Notes: generated by a model from the letters alone, not told the origin. A DNA stretch of 64,000 nucleotides from AP-15 sp963698995 (GCA_963698995.1 CAVOTD010000069.1:62001-126000); one strand, 5' to 3'. Shown: positions 9,110 to 18,896, numbered from the stretch's first letter. Translations and numbers: made by a program.

Positions 9110-12010
9110 ATGGCAAAACGCATGCTCATCGATGCCACTCACCCGGAGGAGACCCGGGTGGTGGTGCTCAACGGCAGTCGTCTCGAAGAATTCGATTTCG
9201 AATCATCCACTAAAAAACAAGTAAAAGGCAATATTTATCTTGCAAAAGTAACCCGCGTCGAGCCGTCGCTGCAGGCTGCATTCGTAGATTACGGCAATCA
9301 CCGACATGGTTTTCTAGCTTTTAGCGAGATCCACGCCGATTACTACAAGATCCCGGTTGGTGACCGAGAGCCGGGCGACGTCGAGCGGATGCACGACGAA
9401 GCCGAGATGCAGGAAGCCTCGCCCGAAACGACCGATGGCGAAGGGATCTTGCTGGCCGCAGCGCTGCCGGAACCGGTTCCGGTCCCGGCCGCAGCGGAGG
9501 GCAGCGAAGACGAAAGCGCGGAGGCGGCCGTCGACCCTCTACCGCTGCCGTACCCTGAGTTGGAGTCGTCCGGGGCCGCGGAAGCAGCGCCGCCAGAGAT
9601 GCTTGTCGCGCAGGGCCGCGGCGACAACACCGTGATCGAGCTGCCGTGGGAAGTTTTGCCGCGCGACACGGAGCTCGCTGCGGAACCCGTCATCGAGATC
9701 ACCCCGACAGCGGCTGCTGCCGAGGTCGATGTAGACGCTTCGACCGGCGCGATGGCGGAATTGCCGCCTGCAACGTACGCGGCCGACGGCCTCGACTCTG
9801 CCGAAGGGACGGCGACCACGACCGAGCCGCTCGCCGAGGGCGACAACGAAGCGGGCGAGGCGGTCGAGACGCTCGGCGGTGATGAGTTCGAGGAAGCCGA
9901 GCGCCAGCGCTCGCGCACGGTACGGCATTACAAGATCCAGGAGGTGGTCAAGCGCCGGCAGATCATGCTGGTCCAGGTCACCAAGGAAGAGCGCGGCAAC
10001 AAAGGGGCGGCGCTGACGACCTATCTATCGCTTGCCGGGCGATATTGCGTGCTGATGCCCAACACCGCTCGCGGTGGCGGGGTGTCGCGCAAGATCACCA
10101 GCATCAGCGACCGTCGGCGGCTCAAGGATATCCTCGAAGATCTGGATATTCCCGAAGGCATGGGAGTGATCGTGCGGACCGCTGGCGCCGAACGCTCGAA
10201 GGCGGAAATCAAGCGCGACTACGAATACCTGCTGCGCCTGTGGAACGAGATCCGCGAGATGACGCTGCGCTCGACCGCGCCGGCCTTGATCTACGAGGAA
10301 GGCAACCTGATCAAGCGGTCGATTCGGGATCTCTACACGCGCGATATCGACGAGGTCCTGGTCGAAGGCGAAGAGGGCTACCGAACGGCAAAGGCATTCA
10401 TGAAGATGCTGATGCCGAGCCATGCCAAGCGGGTCCAGCCATACCGCGATCCGCAGATCGGCCTCTTTCACCGCTTTCAGGTCGAAAGCCAGATCGACGC
10501 GATCCATTCACCGATCGTCCAACTCCGGTCCGGCGGCTATGTGGTGATCAATCAGACCGAGGCTCTGGTCGCGATCGACGTCAATTCCGGACGCTCGACG
10601 CGCGAGCGCAACATCGAGGAGACCGCGGTCCGCACCAATCTCGAAGCGGCCGAGGAAATCGCCCGACAGCTTCGGCTGCGCGACCTCGCCGGACTTATTG
10701 TTATCGACTTTATCGACATGGAGGAGCATCGCAATCAGGGGGCCGTCGAACGGCGGCTCAAAGACGCGCTGAAGAACGACCGCGCCCGCATTCAGGTCGG
10801 CCGGATCAGCGCGTTCGGCCTTCTGGAAATGTCGCGTCAGCGTCTGCGCCCCTCCCTGGTCGAGACCTCGACCCAGCCCTGTCCGCATTGCGGCGGCACC
10901 GGTTTCATCCGCTCGACCGAGTCGACGGCACTCTATGTGCTGCGCTCGATCGAGGAGGAGGGGATGCGGCAGCGCTCGGCGGAGGTTTGCGTCCATGTTC
11001 CGATGACGGTCGCGCTTTACATCCTCAACCAGAAGCGCGACTCGCTCGTCCAGCTCGAGGCACGTTACGGAATTCGGGTGCTGGTCGCACGGGACGATAC
11101 CCTGATTCCGCCGGCCTTCAGGCTGGAACGGCTGCGCGCTTATTCGCCGGCCGAGGCGGCGATCCTGCCGGCTGCACCGTTGACCCAGGCGCCGACACCG
11201 GACGAGGACGAGGAAGAAATCGACGAGGCGGCGGAAGTTTCGGGCGCCGAGCAGGAGGGCGAGGCGGAACGCGGGCGATCCCGCCGCCGGCGCCGGCGGC
11301 GAACCCGGCGGCACGACGATGAGCCCGCATCTGTTGCGACATCCGCTGCGGCCGCCGAGGAGCATTCGACGGCGGATGAGACCGGGCTTGCGGTCGCCAA
11401 CGGTCGAAGCCGGGACGACGACGCTGATGACGACGAGGAGAGTGACGCTGAGCGGCGCCGCCGCCGCCGCGGGCGGCGCGGCGGGCGACGCCGCGGGCGG
11501 CGCGAGGGCGCCGAACCCAGCTTTGGGGGGTCCCGCCCGGCTTCCGACACGGTCGAGATTCTGCCGGCTCCCGAAGTCGAGGAAAGTCAGCCGATGCTGG
11601 TGGAAGCGCATGTGAACTCGCCTGTCAAGTTCGGCACCATTGCCATTGAAACCGCAAGCCTGCCAGCCCTGGCGGGCGATCCGCCGATCACTAGCGAGAG
11701 CATCGGTGCGGCGAACGAAAGTGAGCGAGGAAGTGCGGCTTACGTCGCGAACGATGGCGTTGAGGCGCCCCATTCGGTGCCGACCCACGAGGCAGCAGAG
11801 GCGGATCGGGCGAACCCGGCGGAAGGGATACCGACCACGGAATCCGAGGCGGGCGTGCCATATGTCAGCGAAACGGAGCGCTTATTCGAAACTGCATCCG
11901 CGGCCCCGATGCAAGAGCGCGAGCCGGAGCCGGCGCTGCCGGTTCAAACCGTCACCGAGAAGCCGGCCAACCCGCGCCGTGGCTGGTGGCAGCGACTGAT
12001 CCAGCCTTAG
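9110..12010 (+). CDS. rne: Ribonuclease E
   Basis: An endoribonuclease of 966 residues that starts mRNA decay and processes rRNA and tRNA. The N-terminus MAKRMLIDATHPEETRVVV and the S1 domain start GNIYLAKVTRVEPSLQAAFVDYG are typical. The S1 domain is split by a long acidic, low-complexity insertion (about residues 95-268), as in other alphaproteobacterial RNase E, and resumes at VRHYKIQEVVKRRQ. The DNase I-like catalytic region has VAIDVNSGRSTRERNIEETA and LIVIDFIDM with the metal-binding acids. The Zn-link is CPHCGGTG (about residue 590). The C-terminal third is disordered, with Arg-rich tracts (RRRRRRTRRH, RRRRRRGRRGGRRRGRR) that probably bind RNA, and ends in the RGWWQRLIQ-type tail. Confidence 0.95.
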   Translation: MAKRMLIDATHPEETRVVVLNGSRLEEFDFESSTKKQVKGNIYLAKVTRVEPSLQAAFVDYGNHRHGFLAFSEIHADYYKIPVGDREPGDVERMHDEAEMQEASPETTDGEGILLAAALPEPVPVPAAAEGSEDESAEAAVDPLPLPYPELESSGAAEAAPPEMLVAQGRGDNTVIELPWEVLPRDTELAAEPVIEITPTAAAAEVDVDASTGAMAELPPATYAADGLDSAEGTATTTEPLAEGDNEAGEAVETLGGDEFEEAERQRSRTVRHYKIQEVVKRRQIMLVQVTKEERGNKGAALTTYLSLAGRYCVLMPNTARGGGVSRKITSISDRRRLKDILEDLDIPEGMGVIVRTAGAERSKAEIKRDYEYLLRLWNEIREMTLRSTAPALIYEEGNLIKRSIRDLYTRDIDEVLVEGEEGYRTAKAFMKMLMPSHAKRVQPYRDPQIGLFHRFQVESQIDAIHSPIVQLRSGGYVVINQTEALVAIDVNSGRSTRERNIEETAVRTNLEAAEEIARQLRLRDLAGLIVIDFIDMEEHRNQGAVERRLKDALKNDRARIQVGRISAFGLLEMSRQRLRPSLVETSTQPCPHCGGTGFIRSTESTALYVLRSIEEEGMRQRSAEVCVHVPMTVALYILNQKRDSLVQLEARYGIRVLVARDDTLIPPAFRLERLRAYSPAEAAILPAAPLTQAPTPDEDEEEIDEAAEVSGAEQEGEAERGRSRRRRRRRTRRHDDEPASVATSAAAAEEHSTADETGLAVANGRSRDDDADDDEESDAERRRRRRGRRGGRRRGRREGAEPSFGGSRPASDTVEILPAPEVEESQPMLVEAHVNSPVKFGTIAIETASLPALAGDPPITSESIGAANESERGSAAYVANDGVEAPHSVPTHEAAEADRANPAEGIPTTESEAGVPYVSETERLFETASAAPMQEREPEPALPVQTVTEKPANPRRGWWQRLIQP

Positions 12011-12160
12011 CCGCTCCTGGCAATCGCCGCGAGAATTCCGCGGCGGCTTGCCCTGCCTTCGCCGTATTTCTATCCTTGAGTGCGGCGGGTAGGTCGAATG
12101 CGGCAGCCTCCTACTCGCCATCGTGGAGGCGACCGCGATCGGTCTTTGAAGGCGGCTTCG

Positions 12161-13498
12161 GTGAATTCTCGACCTTTGGTTCGAACCGCGGCGATCGTTC
12201 TGGCGATGTCGCTCGCCTTGGCGCCTCGCGGTGCTGCTGCCGAGAACTTTATTCGCGATACCGAGATCGAGGCCGACATTCGGACGATGGTGACCCCGAT
12301 CTGGAAGGCGGCGGGTCTCGAGCCGAGCGCCCTGCACGTCTATCTGATCGAAGACAAGCAGCTCAATTCCTTTGTTGCCGGCGGCCAGAACGAATTCATC
12401 AATACCGGTTTGGTCATGCGCGCGGAAACGCCGAACCAGCTGCTCGGGGTGCTGGCGCATGAGACCGGCCACATCGCCGGCGGGCATCTGACCCGCGCTC
12501 AGGAGGCGATGCGGAACGCCAGCATCGAGGGGATCATCGCGATGGTGCTCGGCGCCGCCGCCACGATAGCAGGAAGAAGCGGCGCTGCGCTGCTGGGGGC
12601 AGAAGGGGTCGCGCAACGCGCGTTCATGCAATATTCGGTGACGCAGGAAGCCTCGGCCGACCAGGCCGCGCTGACCTTTCTCGACCGCAGCGGCCAATCC
12701 TCACGCGGGCTTTTGCAATTCTTCCAGATCCTGGAGAGCGAAGAGTTGCTCTCCGGTGCACGGCAGGATCCTTATCTGCGCACCCACCCGCTGACCGCCC
12801 AGCGCATCGAGTACGTGCGCAATCACGTCGAACATTCGCGCTTCTCGGACGTGCCGGACACGCCGGCCAACATCGAGATGCTCAAACGCATCAAGGTTAA
12901 GCTCGGCGCCTTCACCGCACCGCCCTCATCGACGCTGGCGGCCTATCCCGAGACGGACCAATCCGTTCTGGCGCGCTATGCGCGGGCGATTGCGTATTAC
13001 CGGATCCCGAAACTCGACAAGGCATTGCCGATTATCGACGGGCTGATCCGTGACTATCCGAGGGACCCTTATTTTCGCGAGCTGAAGGGCCAGATGCTGT
13101 TCGAGAACGGCCGCATCGCCGATGCGGCGCAGCCGTACGAGGAAGCAGTCCGCCTCGCCCCCGCCGCACCGTTGTTGCGGATCTCGCTCGCTCAGGTCTA
13201 TGTCGAATCGGACGATCCCAAGATGAACAAACGCGCCATCGCCTACCTCAACGACGCCTTGCGCACCGAGGACAAGGAGACCACCGGCTGGCATTTGCTG
13301 GCGACAGCGTATGGCCGCGACAACCAAATGGGGATGGCCGCCTTGGCCTTGGCTGAGGAAGGCCTCTCCGCCGGCAAAAAGAAGGACGCCACCCAGCAGG
13401 CCAGCCGCGCGAAGGCATTGCTGTTGAGAAATTCCGCCGGTTACAGCCGCGCCGAGGAAATCCAGCGCGAGGCGGAGAAGATCGAAAATTCCGAATAA
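12161..13498 (+). CDS. Periplasmic M48 family zinc metalloprotease with TPR domain (BepA-like)
   Basis: A 445-residue exported protease. I chose the GTG start at 12161 because it places a clean signal peptide (LVRTAAIVLAMSLALAPRGAAA) at the N-terminus. The longer frame from 12080 adds an Arg-rich segment that does not fit. The zinc site is LAHETGHIAGGH, with the downstream Glu ligand in EASADQAAL. C-terminal tetratricopeptide-like repeats run from about residue 260. The domain order matches BepA/YfgC, which helps assemble or clear misfolded outer-membrane proteins. A dsbA-like gene follows after 45 bases on the same strand, so both may serve envelope protein quality control. Confidence 0.88.
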   Translation: MNSRPLVRTAAIVLAMSLALAPRGAAAENFIRDTEIEADIRTMVTPIWKAAGLEPSALHVYLIEDKQLNSFVAGGQNEFINTGLVMRAETPNQLLGVLAHETGHIAGGHLTRAQEAMRNASIEGIIAMVLGAAATIAGRSGAALLGAEGVAQRAFMQYSVTQEASADQAALTFLDRSGQSSRGLLQFFQILESEELLSGARQDPYLRTHPLTAQRIEYVRNHVEHSRFSDVPDTPANIEMLKRIKVKLGAFTAPPSSTLAAYPETDQSVLARYARAIAYYRIPKLDKALPIIDGLIRDYPRDPYFRELKGQMLFENGRIADAAQPYEEAVRLAPAAPLLRISLAQVYVESDDPKMNKRAIAYLNDALRTEDKETTGWHLLATAYGRDNQMGMAALALAEEGLSAGKKKDATQQASRAKALLLRNSAGYSRAEEIQREAEKIENSE

Positions 13499-13543
13499 TC
13501 GGGATCGCCCGTATATCTTTTCGATGTAGGAGTTTTCGTCGTA

Positions 13544-14293
13544 ATGCCCTTCCGCCTATCGTTCCTGACCCTGGCGTTCGCGTCAGCGCTTGCCGCTGCC
13601 GCGCCGCCTCACGCTCTTGCAGCGGCTGAAATGACAGCTTCCGAGCGGGAGGCAATCGAAAGGGTCATCCACGACTACTTGATGCACAATCCCGACGTTT
13701 TGATCGAAGCGCTGCGCGGGGCGGAAGACAAGCTGAACCATGAGGCCGACGCCAAGGCGGCAACAATTCTGAGCGACCGCCGAAGTGAGGTTTTCGATGA
13801 CCCGGCGACCCCCGTAGGAGGCAATCCGCGGGGCGACGTCACGGTTGTCGAGTTCTTCGATTACCGCTGTCCCTACTGCAAACAGGTATTACCGTCACTG
13901 CAGACTGTGCTGAAAGAAGACCGCAAGCTGCGTTTTATCTACAAGGAAATGCCGGTCCTCGGGCCGGCGTCGATCATTGCGGCGCGGGCCGCGCTCGCCG
14001 CCCAGCGGCAGGGCAAGTACGAGGCCTTCCACAACGCGATGATGGGGACCAAAGGCCAGATCAATGAGGACACTGTCTACAAGGTCGCGGCTTCAGTTGG
14101 ACTCGATGTGAACCGCCTGAAGCAGGATATGACGGCGCCAGAAATCGAACACGCGCTGAAGGCCAATCTCGCGCTCGCCGATGCGCTCAATATCCGCGGA
14201 ACGCCGGGCTTTATCATCGGCCAGCACATCGTCCCCGGCGCGCTCGACCTCGATGCTCTGAGGAGCATGATCGCCGACGCGCGCAAGGGCTAG
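13544..14293 (+). CDS. DsbA family thiol:disulfide oxidoreductase (Com1-like)
   Basis: A 249-residue secreted protein. The signal peptide is FLTLAFASALAAAAPPHALAA. An N-terminal helical region (ERVIHDYLMHNPDVLIEAL) leads to a thioredoxin fold with active site FFDYRCPYCKQVLP (CPYC) and the cis-Pro loop RGTPGFIIG. This architecture is that of DsbA/Com1 proteins, which introduce or shuffle disulfides in the periplasm. It lies 45 bases downstream of the M48 protease and converges on maiA. The start ATG follows gatgtaggag, an acceptable ribosome site. Confidence 0.9.
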   Translation: MPFRLSFLTLAFASALAAAAPPHALAAAEMTASEREAIERVIHDYLMHNPDVLIEALRGAEDKLNHEADAKAATILSDRRSEVFDDPATPVGGNPRGDVTVVEFFDYRCPYCKQVLPSLQTVLKEDRKLRFIYKEMPVLGPASIIAARAALAAQRQGKYEAFHNAMMGTKGQINEDTVYKVAASVGLDVNRLKQDMTAPEIEHALKANLALADALNIRGTPGFIIGQHIVPGALDLDALRSMIADARKG

Positions 14294-14310
14294 GGCGAAG
14301 TAACACCCCC

Positions 14311-14952
14311 CTACGTCTCGAAATCCGGCTGGTTGCGCGGTTGTGCCGCTTCGAAGGCCGGCAGCCTGATGCAATTCTGGTAAATGCGGACGAGTGTCGG
14401 GTAGGGCGCGAGATCGAGCCGGTATCGCTCGGCATTGACGACCTGTGGCACGAGGGCGATATCGGCCAGGCCCGGTATATCGCCGTGGCAGAAGGCGCCG
14501 GTCCGGGTATCTTGGGCAAGGAGCGGCTCGATCGCCTGAAAGCCCGCAGCGATCCAATGATTGTACCAGCTCGCGATCGCCGTCTCGTCATGGCCGAGCT
14601 CGTGCGTCAGATAGCGCAGCACACGCAGATTATTGATCGGATGGATGTCGCAGGCGACGATGTCGGCGAGCGCGCGGATTCGCGCCCGATCGGCCGGGTC
14701 TTTCGGCAGCAGCGGCGGCTCGGGATGGAGCTCATCGAGATACTCGATGATCGCCAATGATTGAATCACCGTGTGTCCCCCATCCTCCAGCACCGGGACG
14801 AGGCCCTGAGGGTTGACGCGGCGGTAACCGGGCTTGCTCTGATCATTACGCCGCAGGTGAATCGCCGCGGTTTCGTAGTCGAGCTTTTTCAGATTGAGGG
14901 CGATACGGACGCGGAACGCGGCAGAGGACCGGAAATAGCTGTAGAGCTTCAT
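14311..14952 (-). CDS. maiA: Maleylacetoacetate isomerase (zeta-class GST)
   Basis: A 213-residue glutathione S-transferase-fold enzyme. It isomerises maleylacetoacetate to fumarylacetoacetate in tyrosine/homogentisate breakdown, using glutathione. The N-terminal domain begins MKLYSYFRSSAAFRVRIAL, containing the SSxxxR glutathione site of zeta GSTs. NPQGLVPVLEDG and QSLAIIEYLDE are typical of the thioredoxin-fold half. The C-terminal helical domain has CDIHPINNLRVL. It stands alone, with no hmgA or fah nearby, and is convergent with the dsbA-like gene. Confidence 0.92.
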   Translation of the reverse strand: MKLYSYFRSSAAFRVRIALNLKKLDYETAAIHLRRNDQSKPGYRRVNPQGLVPVLEDGGHTVIQSLAIIEYLDELHPEPPLLPKDPADRARIRALADIVACDIHPINNLRVLRYLTHELGHDETAIASWYNHWIAAGFQAIEPLLAQDTRTGAFCHGDIPGLADIALVPQVVNAERYRLDLAPYPTLVRIYQNCIRLPAFEAAQPRNQPDFET

Positions 14953-15185
14953 TGCAGCATCCCTCCTGATCAGCTCTGAGTTCCTCCGCAGTATCGACGG
15001 GGAGGAGTCCGCCGTTCAAGCCCATCGCCAAACGCCTTGCCCATCTTGCTGGTTTGGTTGCGTCACCTGCGAAAGCAAGGACGAAACGCCGTCGCGCCAC
15101 GGGATGTTGTCGGCATGGGGTTCATGCGGGTAGGTTCGATTGCGGGCTCCCGCCGAGCGCTCGGCTGCGAACTAAAAATCGCGGG

Positions 15186-15969
15186 TTAGTGCGGCGCTCT
15201 CACGGAGCTGGCGCGTACCATGGCGGGCGCGAGCGCCGGTAGCGCAAGGCCAGCGAGTTCGCGTTGCAGGGCCGCCTGCACCGCGGGATCGTGGCGCTCC
15301 TCGCGCGGGATCGGGATGGCCAATTCGGCCGTCACCCGCCCCGGCGCCGGCGACAGCAGTAGGATGCGGTCGGCGAGCGCGACCGCCTCGGCCGCATCAT
15401 GGGTGACGTACAGCACGGTCGCCGGGTGGGCGGAGAGGAGACGCAGCAAAAGCGCGCGCAAACGGCGGGCTGCCGCCGAGTTCGAGCGACATGAAAGGTT
15501 CGTCGAGCAGCAGGAGGTTGGGCGCGATCGCAAAGGCACGCGCGAGCGCCGCGCGCCGGGCCATCCCGCCTGAAAGCCGGCTTGGATAAAAGCCGGCGAC
15601 GTCGGCTAGGCCGACCTCGCCGAGCAGCTCATCGACCGCTGCGGCATCGATGTCGCGCGGCAGCACCAGGGCGACATTCTCGCTGACGGTGCGCCACGGC
15701 AGCAGGCGGGGGTTCTGGAAGACGTAGCCGATGCGGGGAGCGCCGGCGCCGTCGAAGCGAAGAATGCCCGAGAAGCTGCGATCGATCCCGGCGATGATAT
15801 TGAGAAGGGTGGACTTGCCGCAGCCCGACGGCCCGGAGAGAACGCAAAACTCGTTTGGCCGGATGCGCGCTTGCAGACAGCTGATGGCGGTTACCGCGCG
15901 TTGGCCGCTTTGTGCGGGGAAACGCTTCTCGGCGATATCGAGTGTAATCCCGATGGTCATCTCCGCCAC
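15186..15969 (-). CDS. ABC transporter ATP-binding protein (SsuB/TauB type), one-base frameshift
   Basis: The ATPase of the importer encoded with the next two genes. Walker A is SGPSGCGKSTLLN, the signature is RLSGGMARR and Walker B is LLLLDEPFMSL. After that the frame breaks. Reading S-L-D-S-A-A-A-R-R-L in place of S-L-E-L-G-G needs one base fewer at about 15481-15482, after which the H-loop region YVTHDAAEAV follows in the second frame. The repaired product is 260 residues, normal for the family. The start overlaps the permease stop. The lesion could be a sequencing error or a real inactivation; the rest of the gene looks well conserved. Confidence 0.8.
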
Positions 15970-16709
15970 CGCAGCAAATGCCGTTCAAGCGGCAGCAGAA
16001 TGCACCACTCGATCGCTAGGACCACCGCGACAAAAGCCAATGCGTAGGCGATCAGCCGTCTGATATCGAACAGCTGGAAAAAGACCTGGATCTCGTAGCC
16101 GATCCCGTCGGACCGGCCGAGGAGCTCGACGACCAGCACGATCTTCCAGATCAAGGCGAGACCCGACCGCGAGGCGACCAAGAAATAAGGCGACAACTGC
16201 GGCAGAACGACATGCCGCAGAGTGCGCCAAGCGCCGAGACGGAAGCTGCGTGCCATCCCGGCAAGCTCGCGATCGAGAGTGCGGGCGCCTTCGCGCAAAG
16301 TCACGACCACCGTGGGCAGCTTACTGAGCGCGACGGCCGTGATTGCTGCAGCTTCGGTCAGCCCGAACCAGATGTATAGGAGCACCGCGATGACGAGGGC
16401 CGGCAGGTTGAGAAACAGCACGAGCCAGCTGTCGAGCAGCGTGTCGAGGGCGCGGACCAAACCCATCGCAATGCCGATTGCGCTGCCGGCAACAATCGCC
16501 GCGGCGAAGGCGATGGCAACCCGCAGCAGGGTGGCGCCAAGATGGTGGAGCAACTCGCCGTGCGCGGCCTCGTCGGCCAGCGTCTCCAGCACCGCCCCTG
16601 CCCCGGGGAACAACCGGCTGTGGACGAGCCGCGCCGCCGCTTCCCAAATGGCGATCAGGAGCAGCAGCGAGATTGCCCGCCCGGCAAGCGCGACCGAAAA
16701 CGGCGCCAT
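15957..16709 (-). CDS. ABC transporter permease (SsuC/TauC type)
   Basis: A 250-residue inner-membrane permease with about six hydrophobic segments (SLLLLIAIWEAAARL, AAAIVAGSAIGIAMGL, VLFLNLPALVIAVLLYIWF and others) and the cytoplasmic EAA-like loop LAGMARSFRLGAWRTLRHVVLP that contacts the ATPase. I used ATG 16709 because homologous sequence starts there; the frame upstream to 16907 overlaps the binding-protein gene. The stop overlaps the ATPase start by 13 bases, so the two are translationally coupled. The family imports sulfonates, nitrate, taurine or related small molecules; substrate unknown here. Confidence 0.87.
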   Translation of the reverse strand: MAPFSVALAGRAISLLLLIAIWEAAARLVHSRLFPGAGAVLETLADEAAHGELLHHLGATLLRVAIAFAAAIVAGSAIGIAMGLVRALDTLLDSWLVLFLNLPALVIAVLLYIWFGLTEAAAITAVALSKLPTVVVTLREGARTLDRELAGMARSFRLGAWRTLRHVVLPQLSPYFLVASRSGLALIWKIVLVVELLGRSDGIGYEIQVFFQLFDIRRLIAYALAFVAVVLAIEWCILLPLERHLLRWRR

Positions 16710-16719
16710 TCGAGCCTCG

Positions 16720-17694
16720 TCAAAACCCGACACCGGAAAAAAAGGTCCCCGGTGCGAGCTCCCGGCTCGGCCCGACCAGGGTGGGGCCGCCGAGCTCCGC
16801 GAGAAGCCGATAGAGCCGCGCCGCGGCCTCCGTCTCGTCTGCGGACCAATCCCGAGCCATACCATGGCGATAGGCGTCGCGCAATTTGGCAAGCTCCAGC
16901 GCGTCACGGGCTCCGGTTAGCGCAGCGCTATCCTCCCATTCGGCATCCGACGTCGCGAGGATAGTCTTCGCTTCTCGACTGGCCCTGAGAAATCCGTCGA
17001 GTGCGGTACGATTCTCGGCCGCCCAGCGGGCCGAAAAGACATAGCCTGTGAACGGCAAATTTCTCGGGATGCCGAGGCCCGCAAGCGCATCGCCGATCGT
17101 GAGGACCCGTCTCATCCCGCGCGCCTCGAGTTTGGCGGCGAAGGGCCAATAGGTCAGCACCGCGTCGAGCCGCCCCACTGCGAGCTCCTCGCTCAACAGC
17201 GGCGGCGCGCCGAAGCTCTTGTCAACCGTTGCGCCGAGGTCGAGGGTAAAGCGCGAGCGCGCCCAGAGCTGCAGGATGAGCCAGCTCTTGTCAAGGGCGC
17301 TGCCCGCTATCCCGAGCCGGCGTCCGACAAGATCGGGAATGTCTCGTATCGGCGAGGCCGCCGGCACGACCAGAGAGCCGATCGCGCTCGAGAAGGGAAC
17401 GAAAGTCAGATCCGCACCGGCGGCCCTTTGCCGCGACACCCACAACCAGTCGGACACGATCATATCGACGCGCCCGGCCTGCAACGCCAGTTGCGCCGCC
17501 GGCGCACCCGCCAGCTCCAGGGCCTCGATGTGAATGCCGTTTTTTTCGCCGAGACCGTGGCGGGCAATGACGTTGATTTCCCAGCTCAATGTGCCGTAGC
17601 GCAGTGACCCGATACGGACAGTCGGCTCGGCGCCCGCTGCCCCGCCGATCAGTGCGACCAGAGCAAGGACCACACAAAAGGAACGGAACAGCAT
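16720..17694 (-). CDS. ABC transporter periplasmic substrate-binding protein (NMT1/SsuA-like)
   Basis: A 324-residue binding protein. The chosen ATG at 17694 gives a signal peptide (FCVVLALVALIGGAAGA); the frame is open to 17790. NMT1/SsuA features are VRIGSLRYGTLSWEINVI near the N-terminus, ALQAGRVDMIVSDWLW, and SEELAVGRLDAVLTYWP. It is first in a three-gene importer operon (binding protein, permease, ATPase). The gene lies 92 bases downstream of frmA on the same strand, so it may be co-expressed with formaldehyde oxidation. The ligand cannot be deduced. Confidence 0.85.
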   Translation of the reverse strand: MLFRSFCVVLALVALIGGAAGAEPTVRIGSLRYGTLSWEINVIARHGLGEKNGIHIEALELAGAPAAQLALQAGRVDMIVSDWLWVSRQRAAGADLTFVPFSSAIGSLVVPAASPIRDIPDLVGRRLGIAGSALDKSWLILQLWARSRFTLDLGATVDKSFGAPPLLSEELAVGRLDAVLTYWPFAAKLEARGMRRVLTIGDALAGLGIPRNLPFTGYVFSARWAAENRTALDGFLRASREAKTILATSDAEWEDSAALTGARDALELAKLRDAYRHGMARDWSADETEAAARLYRLLAELGGPTLVGPSRELAPGTFFSGVGF

Positions 17695-17786
17695 GAGTTG
17701 GAGCTTAGCAACACTGTTCCGGCCAGGCACCCAGGCTTGTCCCCGTCGGTAGTAGAGGGGGTGATCAACGGCTTTGGAGGAATGGC

Positions 17787-18896
17787 TCAATAAACGACGA
17801 CGCTGCGGATCGATTCGCCCGCATGCATCAGGTCGAAACCCTTGTTGATTTCGTCGAGCGGCAGCTTATGGGTGATCAGATCGTCGATATTGATCTTCTT
17901 CTCCATGTACCAGTCGACAATTTTCGGCACGTCGGTGCGACCCCGAGCGCCGCCGAACGCGGTTCCCTTCCACACCCGGCCGGTGACCAGCTGAAACGGT
18001 CTGGTCGAGATTTCCTGGCCGGCCCCGGCAACGCCGATGATGACGCTGACGCCCCAGCCGCGGTGGCAACATTCGAGCGCCTGGCGCATGACCCCGACAT
18101 TGCCGATACACTCGAAGCTGTAATCGGCGCCGCCATTGGTCAGGTTGACGAGATAGGGGACGAGGTCGCCCGCGACCTCCTTGGGGTTGACGAAATGGGT
18201 CATCCCGAACTTTTCGGCCAATGGCTGTCGGCCGGGGTTGAGGTCGACCCCGACGATCATGTCGGCGCCGGCCATCCGGCAGCCCTGGATCACGTTGAGC
18301 CCGATCCCGCCAAGGCCGAAGACGACAACATTGGCGCCGGGCTCGACTTTGGCCGTGTTAATCACCGCGCCGATGCCGGTGGTGACCCCGCAGCCGATAT
18401 AGCAGACCTTGTCGAAGGGTGCGTCCTCGCGGATTTTCGCAACTGCAATTTCGGGCAGCACGGTGAAGTTCGAGAAAGTCGAAGTGCCCATATAGTGGTG
18501 GATCTTGGCGCCGCCGAGGGAGAAGCGGCTGGTGCCGTCGGGCATCACCCCTTGACCTTGCGTCGCCCGGATAGCGACGCAGAGATTGGTCTTGCGGGAC
18601 AGGCAATACTCGCAGCGCCGGCATTCGGGGGTGTAGAGCGGGATCACGTGATCACCCTTCGCGAGGCTGGTCACCCCGCGCCCGACATCGACGACGATGC
18701 CGGCGCCTTCGTGGCCGAGGATCGCCGGAAACAGCCCCTCCGGATCAGCGCCGGACAAAGTGAACTCGTCGGTGTGGCAGATGCCGGTGGCCTTGATCTC
18801 GACGAGGACCTCACCGTCCTTCGGACCGTCGAGCTGCACGGTCTCGATCTTGAGGGGCTCTCCGGCCTTGAAAGCGACAGCAGCGCGCGTCTCCAA
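17787..18896 (-). CDS. frmA: S-(hydroxymethyl)glutathione dehydrogenase / class III alcohol dehydrogenase
   Basis: A 369-residue zinc-dependent dehydrogenase oxidising S-hydroxymethylglutathione (formaldehyde plus glutathione) to S-formylglutathione with NAD. Catalytic zinc ligands are in TGICHTDEFTLSG and LGHEGAGIV. The structural zinc cluster is CRRCEYCLSRKTNLC. The NAD fold is VVVFGLGGIGLNVIQG. Length and end (IRSVVVY) are normal. It lies at the edge of the methanol-oxidation locus, divergent from the cytochrome c gene, and fits as the step after XoxF. No S-formylglutathione hydrolase gene (fghA) is visible in the window. Confidence 0.95.
   Translation of the reverse strand: METRAAVAFKAGEPLKIETVQLDGPKDGEVLVEIKATGICHTDEFTLSGADPEGLFPAILGHEGAGIVVDVGRGVTSLAKGDHVIPLYTPECRRCEYCLSRKTNLCVAIRATQGQGVMPDGTSRFSLGGAKIHHYMGTSTFSNFTVLPEIAVAKIREDAPFDKVCYIGCGVTTGIGAVINTAKVEPGANVVVFGLGGIGLNVIQGCRMAGADMIVGVDLNPGRQPLAEKFGMTHFVNPKEVAGDLVPYLVNLTNGGADYSFECIGNVGVMRQALECCHRGWGVSVIIGVAGAGQEISTRPFQLVTGRVWKGTAFGGARGRTDVPKIVDWYMEKKINIDDLITHKLPLDEINKGFDLMHAGESIRSVVVY

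Noticed and set aside
8985..9224. 79-codon ORF upstream of and overlapping rne
   Set aside because: The last part is the rne sequence in another frame; the start lacks a convincing ribosome site. A leader peptide cannot be excluded.
10045..11788. Long ORFs in other frames of rne
   Set aside because: Shadows of the RNase E gene, Arg-rich and without motifs.
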